This document shows positions 57,246-64,000 of a stretch of DNA of 64,000 nt, piece after piece. Position 1 is the stretch's first letter, and every line of letters starts with the position of its first letter. Origin of the DNA: Streptomyces sp. Y2F8-2. Lineage in GTDB: Bacteria; Actinomycetota; Actinomycetes; Streptomycetales; Streptomycetaceae. The notes below the pieces were generated by a model. It was not told the origin of the DNA and made no database searches. It worked only from the letters and a program-made list of their open reading frames with translations. A program made the translations under genes and the position numbers. The stretch is from NCBI RefSeq assembly GCF_014905555.1, contig NZ_BNGS01000010.1, positions 124,001 through 188,000 on the forward strand. Reading direction: 5' to 3'.

Positions 57246-60013
57246 GCCTCGTCCTCCTCGTCGAGGGCGTAGATGTCCTCCTGCAGGTAGATGCTGTTCG
57301 CCACGTACTCGGTCTTCGACTGGTTACGGGAGTAGGGAAAGCTCACCTGGAAGCCCACCAGCGGCAGCTCCGGGGAGTCGTCCTCGGATCCCGGTACTTC
57401 AATGGGATAGATGAGTAGCAGGGCTTGGTCGGGACGTCGCTGACGACGGAGGTACGGACCCGACGGGTGCTTCGGGACCGAGGTCTTCTCCTTCTGCTTC
57501 GCTGCCTTCCCAGCGGCCGCCCGTGCCGCTTCAAGCTGTGCTTCGTCGAGGTCGAGGCCCTCGTCGCGCGGGCTGAGGACACGACGGATGGTGTACCGCC
57601 CCTCTGCTCTGAACTCCGGGTTGAGCGGGGCACGCGTAACTGGTCCGACCGAATGCCCGGCGACGTCCACGTGCGTGGCCGCCGACTTGCCTACCAGGCA
57701 GACGGTCCAGTTGCCCAGCTCACCCACCTTGGCACACTGTTCGATGTACTTTGCGATGAGTCGGGGACGGACCCTCTGGGCCATGCGGTCGGTCTCGTAG
57801 GAGGCCACGAACTCGGAGACCACTTCCGGCGGTACCCCCCGCCACATCACCGTGCCGCCGCTGACCGCCGTTTCGGGTTCCGTGATGCCGTCGAGGTGCC
57901 GCACCAGGTCCTCGAGCGACTTGAAGTTACGCTTCACAGCTCGGTCGGCAAGGTTGAAGATCACCGTCTCCGGCCCCTCGCCGGAGTAACTGAGCAGGAT
58001 CCTCTCACTCTGCCTCATCTTGTTCGCCGCAGTGACCATGAGCCCCAGCGACGACGAGCGGACCTTCAGACCGAACTGCCGGGGTGTAAGACCGAGCGTG
58101 GCCATCTCCTCGACCTCGCGGCGTAGTTCGTCGGTCGCAGCCGTGACCTCCACGTAGGCGTCCTCGACGGCAGGCGTGGTGTACAGCCTGCACAGGTCCT
58201 CGTACCCGGGTCGGTACCCGAACCACCTGCCCATCTGGAGCAGCGTGTCGTACGTGTTGGCCCAGCGCAGGTAGTAACTGACCGTGAGCCCTGAAAGCGT
58301 GAGGCCCCGGGACAGCTTCTGGCCGCCGATGGCGATGACAGAGAGGCCGTCCTTGCGGTTGTCGTAGTAGTCGAGAGCGTCCCGGGAAGTGCCGTTCACC
58401 GCCTTGACCTGGATCTTCCTGATCGCGTCCAGAAGCTCCGTCGACACCTGCTCCCAGGTCAGAGGTTCAGCCTCGTCAGCCGGGAAGTGCGCGGTGGTGG
58501 GAACGAAGTCGCGCTCCCAGAGTTCCTGGAACTCCGCAAGAAGCTTCGGCCCTTTCCCGTACCGGTCACGGAGCGAGTCCACAAGGAAGTGCAGGTGGTC
58601 CTCCACCTGTTCACGGACAAGGCTCTGCACAGCCGTGAACCGGGTCACGTGCACCAACATGGAGTTGTGCACCCTTACCTGGCCCCTGGCCCGGCGAGCC
58701 GCGCACGAGAGCACGAACGACGCAACGGCCTCACGTAGAGACCGAGGGAGATCCCCACGGGGCCTGTCGCCGGCCTTGTGCCGGCTCGGCAACCAGCTGT
58801 CGGAGTCGTTCACGTGACGCACCAGCGGCAACGGATCCACGTCCTCCTCATCCTCGTCATCCACCTGGAGTCCAAACACGCGCTCCGGGCCGAGATAGTT
58901 CGAGGGCGAGGGGAGGCTGCGGATGAAGCTCTCCGGGAAGAGATCCCCGCCCACCTCGTCGTGGTCTGCGTCGGGGTCGATGTAGATGTTGGCGAACGGA
59001 GTGGCCGTGTACCCGACGTACGCCGCCCTGTCGAAACTGTTGATGAGGTCTCGGATCGCCCTGTTTGTCCTGGTGGGGTCGTCGTCAGGATCGCGGACCG
59101 TGTTGATCGACGCGTTGTCGGCCTCGTCGTCGATGACCAGGAGCGGAACGTCGCGCACGATCTTGCGGCCGTTCTCGCCCTCGGTGCCCTGCACGTCGGT
59201 CACCCACCTGCGCAGGTACTCGAGAATCTTCCAGTGCTTCTTGACGACGAGCACTACAGGAAAGCTGCCGAGCGGGAAGTTGATCGTGGCTGCGGCCTGG
59301 CGTCCGAAGTCTCCCTTCTCGGAGCTGTTCGTCGGAGACGCGATGTCGAGCTTCTTGCCCTGCAGCGGCATGAGTCCAGCACCGATGGTGCGGGAGTCCC
59401 CGTTCTCGTTGGAGCGCATCTGGTGCTGGGTGTCGAAGCCCAGCAGGCCCTCGTCTATGCGCAGTTGCGTCTGGCTCCGGAGGTCGTTGTGGATGCCGGC
59501 GAGAACAACGACGAGCTTGTAGCCCGCGTCAACCGCCTTGGAAGCGAGTCCGATGTACTGTCCGGTCTTGCCTGACTGCACCTGGCCGATCACGAGCCCC
59601 TTGCGGCGCCAGGGGCCAGGCCGCCGCGGATCCTCCAGTTGACTCAAGACCTCGTCCGAGGTCTGGTCCAGCCGTCGCACGACCGAAAGCGGCAGGTCCT
59701 CGACATCCTCGAGGAACCAGCGGTATCGCTCCCAGAAATCCCAGGAACGGTTGTTCTTCGCCTCAGGGAGCCAGGGCTCGTGCCCCTTGGGGTCAACGAG
59801 TCCCAGGGAACGCTCCTGGAACACCGTGATCATGGCCTCGATCTCCTTGGCCAGCTGGTCCCGGTCCAGAGTTTCCCCCTGTGCGGCCAGCATGCCGAAG
59901 ATCGCGTTGACCGCGATCTGCACCTCGTCCGGGCTGGGCTGCCGGTCCTGTGGCAGGAAGCTGCGTACCAACCGCTTCGCCTTTGCGAGGGGTTCGTCGG
60001 GGGTGGAGCTCAC
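57242..60013 (-). CDS. Z1-domain superfamily II ATPase/helicase
   Basis: This 923-residue protein has a helicase-like ATPase core: Walker A GLVIGQVQSGKTGQY with K149, a Walker B-type DDEADNAS near residue 292, and the Z1 domain with VTRFTAVQSLVREQVEDHL, IAIGGQKLSRGLTLSGLTVSYYLR and QMGRWFGYRPGYEDLCRLY (an arginine-finger-like motif VI). Z1 proteins occur in predicted restriction systems with MutL/MORC ATPases and probably translocate on or remodel DNA. GTG 60013 starts 63 bases after the ATPase gene upstream and its end overlaps the nuclease gene. Confidence 0.93.
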   Translation of the reverse strand: MSSTPDEPLAKAKRLVRSFLPQDRQPSPDEVQIAVNAIFGMLAAQGETLDRDQLAKEIEAMITVFQERSLGLVDPKGHEPWLPEAKNNRSWDFWERYRWFLEDVEDLPLSVVRRLDQTSDEVLSQLEDPRRPGPWRRKGLVIGQVQSGKTGQYIGLASKAVDAGYKLVVVLAGIHNDLRSQTQLRIDEGLLGFDTQHQMRSNENGDSRTIGAGLMPLQGKKLDIASPTNSSEKGDFGRQAAATINFPLGSFPVVLVVKKHWKILEYLRRWVTDVQGTEGENGRKIVRDVPLLVIDDEADNASINTVRDPDDDPTRTNRAIRDLINSFDRAAYVGYTATPFANIYIDPDADHDEVGGDLFPESFIRSLPSPSNYLGPERVFGLQVDDEDEEDVDPLPLVRHVNDSDSWLPSRHKAGDRPRGDLPRSLREAVASFVLSCAARRARGQVRVHNSMLVHVTRFTAVQSLVREQVEDHLHFLVDSLRDRYGKGPKLLAEFQELWERDFVPTTAHFPADEAEPLTWEQVSTELLDAIRKIQVKAVNGTSRDALDYYDNRKDGLSVIAIGGQKLSRGLTLSGLTVSYYLRWANTYDTLLQMGRWFGYRPGYEDLCRLYTTPAVEDAYVEVTAATDELRREVEEMATLGLTPRQFGLKVRSSSLGLMVTAANKMRQSERILLSYSGEGPETVIFNLADRAVKRNFKSLEDLVRHLDGITEPETAVSGGTVMWRGVPPEVVSEFVASYETDRMAQRVRPRLIAKYIEQCAKVGELGNWTVCLVGKSAATHVDVAGHSVGPVTRAPLNPEFRAEGRYTIRRVLSPRDEGLDLDEAQLEAARAAAGKAAKQKEKTSVPKHPSGPYLRRQRRPDQALLLIYPIEVPGSEDDSPELPLVGFQVSFPYSRNQSKTEYVANSIYLQEDIYALDEEDEA

Positions 60014-60076
60014 GGGGAACCTCCAACTGGTCTGAGACGGTATGGAGCAGAGTATGGGGGACCACCGACAACAGGC

Positions 60077-61552
60077 TCAGGTACTCCAGAACCCCTGTAG
60101 CTGGTCGAAGGGAGACATGGTGCGCAGCCGTTCGCGCGCTGCAGCAGGCGAACGGCCACCTGAGACAAGGGACTCGTAGATGCGCTGTGCGACCTCGGTC
60201 GCAGTCTCGTCAGCGGGACCCGCCCCGCCGAAGGGATCGGGATCGTCGCTGGTGTCGGTCTCGTGCATCACACGGAGTGTGGCGACGGGTACCGTCTCCT
60301 CCAGGAGACGGATCAGAGCACGGACGTCAGCCGGGTTCGCGCCTCCCTGCCTCAGCGTGGCCTGGACCAGCGGATGACTGCGGTTGATCCGGCAGGTGAG
60401 CCGGCCGTCCGCACGACGTACGTTCCAGACGTACACCAGGGGATCGCCGTGTGTACGTGCGGCGACCTGGCCGCGGTGTCGCAGCACCTCTGCGGCCCTC
60501 GTGCGGGCCTGACGTGCGATGCGATGAAGGTGGGGTCGTAGGCTGACAGGCGGGACGACGCTGGACTTTCGCACGTCTACTCCCCACTCGGCGTCTGACT
60601 CAGCCGGGATGTCGACAGATATGCGAGCGAGGTTGTACTTCTCCTCGCGACGCATCCCGCGCTGCCCCAACCAGTCCCCCGCAAGAATCAGACGGTTGCG
60701 CCGGTACACGTAGAAGCCCTGCTGATCAAGCCATCCCTGCGGTCCTGCCGCATGGCTGAACTCATCAGGAGTCAGGCGGTGGGCGCTCGGGAGGACGAAC
60801 GCTTCGACCCTCACCGATCCGTTACCCAGGGGAAGTTCCTCGGCAGGCAGCCGCTGGACCGAGGGATGAGCAGTCATGAAGGGGTCCCAGGGCTGTACGG
60901 CGGTTCCTGAAACCCTTAGAGCGCGTCGCCGGGTTCCCACGAGGAACCGTGCGAAGACCATGCCGAGATGCGCCTCGGTGCGTGTCGCCTCGGCGTAGAA
61001 CTGCTTCTGGGTACGCTCGTCGTCCTCGGTGACAGCGACGGTGTGATAGCCGTTGAGCCGACGCCACAGCACCACCGTGCCACGGCCGCCGCAAGGCCGG
61101 ACTCTCTGGAGAATGGCGGCGGTGTCGTCGTCGGCCCCGTGGAGCAACCGCCACTCGCCGTACTTCTCGACCACGTCGAGGTCCCACGTGCGCGTGTGCC
61201 ACTGGCCGTCGCAGGCTGTCGCCACGGTGAGCTGTCTCGCCTGCGAGAACGACGCGGACTTCAGACCGACCCCGAACCGCCCCAGATCAGTGGGCGAGCG
61301 AGGCGTTGCCGGTCCTCGCGCCGCCACGGTCATGGCCGTGACGAGTTCCTCCTGGCTCATGCCGTCGCCATCGTCCACGACCGCGATCCAGGAGTCGCTT
61401 CCGGCCCAGGCGAACTCGACGTCGATGTTCTGTGCCTTCGCGGAGATGCTGTTGTCGACGAGATCGGCAATCGCTGCCGGCAACGAGTAGCCCAGCGAGC
61501 TCAGCGAGGCGACCATCCCGGCGGGCTCGGGAGCTGCGATGTCGTACGTCAT
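60077..61552 (-). CDS. MORC/MutL-like GHKL ATPase
   Basis: This 491-residue ATPase starts MTYDIAAPEPAGMVASLSSLGYSLPAAIADLVDNSISAKAQNI, with the N-box glutamate replaced by the MORC-type arrangement DLVDNS, then VVDDGDGMSQEEL and GRFGVGLKSASFSQARQL; a MutL-like second domain follows (KYNLARISVDIPAESDAEWGVDVRKSSVVPP). Related proteins head predicted R-M operons and are thought to clamp DNA upon ATP binding. It is the first gene of the operon. ATG 61552 is preferred; GTG 61570 is also possible, with GGGGAG very close. Confidence 0.9.
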   Translation of the reverse strand: MTYDIAAPEPAGMVASLSSLGYSLPAAIADLVDNSISAKAQNIDVEFAWAGSDSWIAVVDDGDGMSQEELVTAMTVAARGPATPRSPTDLGRFGVGLKSASFSQARQLTVATACDGQWHTRTWDLDVVEKYGEWRLLHGADDDTAAILQRVRPCGGRGTVVLWRRLNGYHTVAVTEDDERTQKQFYAEATRTEAHLGMVFARFLVGTRRRALRVSGTAVQPWDPFMTAHPSVQRLPAEELPLGNGSVRVEAFVLPSAHRLTPDEFSHAAGPQGWLDQQGFYVYRRNRLILAGDWLGQRGMRREEKYNLARISVDIPAESDAEWGVDVRKSSVVPPVSLRPHLHRIARQARTRAAEVLRHRGQVAARTHGDPLVYVWNVRRADGRLTCRINRSHPLVQATLRQGGANPADVRALIRLLEETVPVATLRVMHETDTSDDPDPFGGAGPADETATEVAQRIYESLVSGGRSPAAARERLRTMSPFDQLQGFWST

Positions 61553-62034
61553 GTGTGGTCCCAGTCCCACTTCTCCCCGGGACCCTCGGTCGGTGCACAG
61601 CTGTCCCGGAGAGCCAGAGGCACCAGGCGGACAGAGACCGCGACTGGAACACGCCTGCCAGGCCGGTCACGCAGGGCTCCCCCCACCCGCCGCTAATGGT
61701 ACTGGCACGGAGGAACAGGACCTCCGTATGTCCGCAGCCAGGAGCAGTCGTTGTGCTGCAGCTTCGGAGCGACATGGTGCAGGCGCCCCGAGGCTGGCTG
61801 CGCGTCCGCTTCAGCTACTCCCGCGACCCGGCCATCGCTCGGAAGTACAGAGCGCGTTCGGGCTGTGTTCTAGACCCGCGCCTCGGCGGCCCGCCGGATA
61901 CCTGTGCCATGGGGCCAGACCGGAACGAGACGAGAGCGGCGATGGCAATCGTCAGCGCAGCCAGGCGTGCAAGCGACTGATGTGAATGGGCCAAGGGCAG
62001 GGTTACGGTGGGGTAGAAGGTCGCTGACAACTAC
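61553..62034. other. Intergenic region upstream of the defence operon
   Basis: I see no gene in these roughly 480 bases. Reading frames exist on both strands without coding bias or recognisable motifs. It should contain the promoter of the MORC-Z1-nuclease-AIPR operon, diverging from the hypothetical gene at 62035. Confidence 0.45.
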
Positions 62035-62697
62035 TTGGAGCCGCCCGTGATTCCGGTCGTGGACATAGAGGTTGACCCCAGCTTTCCTGCCAATGTGGCG
62101 TTAGGTCTGCCACCTGAGGACGAGATCGATGAAGAGGGATACGGGTTCTTTCGGGGAGTGTGGGACATCGGCGATGTGAGCCACGAGGAAGCCGTCGCCA
62201 TGGTCAAGGAGGAGCGACACCTCTCCAACCTGGTCGACCGTGCCGCGCTGACCCACGTTGACTTCGAGGCAATCGCCAACGCGTTGGAGTCAAACGACCC
62301 GGACAGCCTGCCAGCAGGCTTTGTCGCCGAGCATCCCGAGAGTGAGATCGTCGAACTCGTCGGGGACGGCTATACCGCCGAACCACTTCTCGGCTCCCTT
62401 GAACTCGGCGTGGCGGGCCTCTCGTATGCCCTTACATCCATTGGCTGCTTCACTGCAGCAAGCTGCCGGAGCCACCTGTCCGATCACTCATGGTCTCCGC
62501 GGCCGGTTGTCTACTTCGCAGCGGAGCGCCCGACCGTCCACTGGCTGACACCGTTGGTCCGCGACACAGGATGCGGTTTCGACGACGGCAGTAGCCACGG
62601 ACGGTTGTTGATCGTGGAAGCGCCGTCGATCACGAACTTCATGGACTTGGCCAGCCGCATACTGGGGCAGGTGGAGCGGCAGTCCCCTCGCAGGTAG
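62035..62697 (+). CDS. Hypothetical protein
   Basis: I do not recognise this 220-residue acidic protein. It begins EPPVIPVVDIEVDPSFPANVALGLPPEDEID, has a helical middle (VSHEEAVAMVKEERHLSNLVDRAALTHVDFEAIANALE) and a C-terminal alpha/beta part with two cysteines close together (TSIGCFTAASCRSHLSD) and a TGCGFDDGSSHGRLLIVEAP segment. No membrane segment is evident. The start may be TTG 62035 or GTG 62047; GAAGG at 62016 fits either poorly. It stands alone between the defence operon and the phosphotransferase gene. Confidence 0.6.
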   Translation: MEPPVIPVVDIEVDPSFPANVALGLPPEDEIDEEGYGFFRGVWDIGDVSHEEAVAMVKEERHLSNLVDRAALTHVDFEAIANALESNDPDSLPAGFVAEHPESEIVELVGDGYTAEPLLGSLELGVAGLSYALTSIGCFTAASCRSHLSDHSWSPRPVVYFAAERPTVHWLTPLVRDTGCGFDDGSSHGRLLIVEAPSITNFMDLASRILGQVERQSPRR

Positions 62698-62785
62698 GTA
62701 GCTGTTGCCGGATCGGCGGTTTTCGATCTTGAGCAGCATCCGTCGAACATGCCCCGGCTTCGGCGTGCAGAGCTACCTCTCGCGA

Positions 62786-63643
62786 TCACCCGGCCTGGAG
62801 CTGCTTGCTGACCTCCTCGGCCATGCGTCCTGCTGGCCGCAGCCGGGGATCCTCAGGGTGCGCGTACGGACCAAGAAGCCTTGAGCAAACGAACAGCGTC
62901 ATCAACTTGCCGTCCCGAGTCTCGAAGTCGCGCCGGCGCTCCCGCCACACGCGATCAGCCAAGGCTGGGATCACAAGAGAACTCGCCCACAATGTCGCGC
63001 TGTCCAGCCCCAGCGGCGCGCTGCCCCAGTCCTCCCAGTCGAAGAGGCTGAACACCGGTGCGGTGATATTGGCCCAGTTCAGGTCGGCGTGGGCTGGCAT
63101 CCACCGCTCGACGGTCGTGTCGAAGTCCTCGGGGAAAACACTGCGGATGGACGCAGTGACGAGCTCCTGGGTGATGGCGGCGGTGTCCGGCGTGGCGATC
63201 CGCCTCGTGGGCTGCGACGCCGGCGCGTCCAATGTGGCGTTCAACGCATTCCACCACTCGTTCGGAAGCTTCGGAGCCTGGCTCAGCACAGCGGTGCCGA
63301 CAGGAGGGCTCGGCAGGAGCTCGGTCTCGTCTGCCCGCCACATCGCCGAGCCGTCTCCCGCTCGCCAGACCATACATCCGTGCCATTCGGGCTGGGCGAC
63401 GCCTTCGAGACGTGCGGCACACTCTGTGCCGTTCCACCCCTGTTCTGGGATCTGGGCGTGTGCGCGCCGCTCCACCCGGATCCACGTATCACGGTCTGTC
63501 CGGGCCCCGACGGTCCGACGCTTGCGGATCACCGAATCCGGGAGTAGGGACACCCGGAGACACCGCTCAACCCGATCAAGAACCTCGTCGACCGGCTCCA
63601 CCCGTAGATCAACTGGCTGCGTAGCGGGACTTGAGAGCGCCAT
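62786..63643 (-). CDS. APH-fold phosphotransferase
   Basis: This 285-residue protein has the aminoglycoside/choline kinase-like fold: Brenner-type catalytic motif PAHADLNWANI (HxDxxxxN) and metal-binding LFDWEDWGSAPLG near residue 215. The N-terminal nucleotide region is weaker (RKRRTVGARTDRDTWIRVERRA). Members phosphorylate antibiotics or small metabolites; a specific substrate cannot be assigned. A TACGGT box seven bases upstream supports ATG 63643. It lies 81 bases from the partial nucleotidyltransferase upstream on the same strand. Confidence 0.8.
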   Translation of the reverse strand: MALSSPATQPVDLRVEPVDEVLDRVERCLRVSLLPDSVIRKRRTVGARTDRDTWIRVERRAHAQIPEQGWNGTECAARLEGVAQPEWHGCMVWRAGDGSAMWRADETELLPSPPVGTAVLSQAPKLPNEWWNALNATLDAPASQPTRRIATPDTAAITQELVTASIRSVFPEDFDTTVERWMPAHADLNWANITAPVFSLFDWEDWGSAPLGLDSATLWASSLVIPALADRVWRERRRDFETRDGKLMTLFVCSRLLGPYAHPEDPRLRPAGRMAEEVSKQLQAG

Positions 63644-63724
63644 ATCGGCGACCGTAGCAGCGGAGCGAGCCCGGCTCAGGCAGTCGAGGTATCGGCGTGC
63701 GACACGGCGAAGACGGCTGGCCTC

Positions 63725-64000
63725 TCAGGTTCGGTCTGCGGACAAGAGACGTTTCCGCCAGGGATGGTCCGGGGCGGTCACCGCGATCGAATCCGCTAGC
63801 CAGACGCGTTGCGACTCGTCCAGGAGCGGCAATACCGCTTCGAAGTCAGTCTCGTCCTTGTCCCGTGTGGCCTTCGTCTTGTAGAAGAGCTGCACCTCGG
63901 GCGCAAGGTAAGGGATGCCGGTCGGACTCCTCCGCCCCAATCGCGCGAGCGGAAGTCGGACCCCTGGGTTGCGCCGCGAGACCCACTGGGCGCCCTCGGC
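63725..64000 (-). CDS. Nucleotidyltransferase-like protein, C-terminal part
   Basis: The frame is open to the window edge, so the N-terminus is missing. The 91 visible residues (starting AEGAQWVSRRNPGVRLPLARLGRR) show GIPYLAPEVQLFYKTKATRDKDETDFEAVLPLLDESQRVWLADSI and a terminal DHPWRKRL. This is the C-terminal half of aminoglycoside-2''-adenylyltransferase-like or related nucleotidyltransferase proteins common in actinobacteria. The substrate is unknown. With the neighbouring APH-fold gene it makes a two-gene resistance-like pair. Confidence 0.75.
   Translation of the reverse strand, partial: AEGAQWVSRRNPGVRLPLARLGRRSPTGIPYLAPEVQLFYKTKATRDKDETDFEAVLPLLDESQRVWLADSIAVTAPDHPWRKRLLSADRT

Larger units (their letters stand above)
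47407..64000. mobile_element. Putative genomic island, left part
   Basis: This segment starts at the broken tRNA and continues past the window end. It carries defence-type genes, hypothetical genes and resistance-like enzymes rather than housekeeping functions, and its coding sequences use more A/T-ending codons and show more irregular intergenic DNA than the flanking chromosome. No integrase, excisionase or transfer gene is visible, so either these lie further right or the element is decayed. Bases 47407-47662 contain no supported gene. Confidence 0.6.

Overview
The window is high-GC actinobacterial DNA. Strong third-position GC bias, DUF397/XRE pairs, SigE-family sigma factors, leaderless -10 boxes and GTG starts all point to Streptomyces. 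The order P450 - DAGK-like - purA ... Ser/Thr kinase - ybaB - recR - DUF5063 - TauE - ask - asd - sigma - DUF4232 - SURF1 - S9 peptidase resembles, from memory and unchecked, the central chromosome of S. coelicolor around SCO3610-SCO3641. Left to right, 0.1-4.3 kb holds two tandem paralogous NarL-type sensor kinase/regulator pairs. A cytochrome P450, a DAGK-like protein, purA, a Tat-exported 5'-nucleotidase-like protein and a SnoaL-like protein follow (4.3-10.3 kb).

From 10.3 to 15.8 kb the content is accessory: a frameshifted zinc-ribbon gene, a TetR remnant, three translationally close genes for small exported proteins (one a family I36 inhibitor), an XRE/DUF397 pair, an HTH protein and a VapBC-like toxin-antitoxin pair. 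The conserved core then resumes (15.8-42.4 kb): a large glycosyltransferase-membrane fusion, a GntR regulator, a class III aminotransferase, a Ser/Thr kinase, the ybaB-recR-DUF5063 group, the coupled ask-asd operon for the aspartate family, a SigE-family sigma factor with its coupled partner, SURF1, an S9 peptidase, a two-RCK membrane protein, an aquaglyceroporin, a SpoIIE-type phosphatase and an ECF sigma/anti-sigma pair.

From 42.4 to 46.9 kb there are repeats, a DMT permease and a metal-homeostasis cassette: an ArsR/SmtB sensor diverging from a P1B-4 (SPC/HEGST) metal-export ATPase and a 2Fe-2S protein, with a near-perfect operator between them.

At 47,365-47,406 only the 3' 42 nt of a tRNA-Pro(CGG) gene is present, broken exactly at the anticodon loop, with its terminator still on the left. 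This is the signature of a tRNA-targeted integration junction. Everything to its right, to the window end, is therefore read as the left part of a genomic island. The island carries a response regulator and a kinase with two GHKL ATPase domains, a 5-methylcytosine methyltransferase with a C-terminal endonuclease III-like Fe-S domain, a Vsr nuclease, an AbrB-type switch protein, and a four-gene operon (MORC/MutL-like ATPase, Z1 ATPase/helicase, PD-(D/E)XK nuclease, AIPR protein). These parts resemble known predicted restriction/defence modules. The methyltransferase fusion and the adjoining dual-GHKL signalling pair are the least ordinary parts. A hypothetical gene, an APH-fold phosphotransferase and a partial nucleotidyltransferase close the window.
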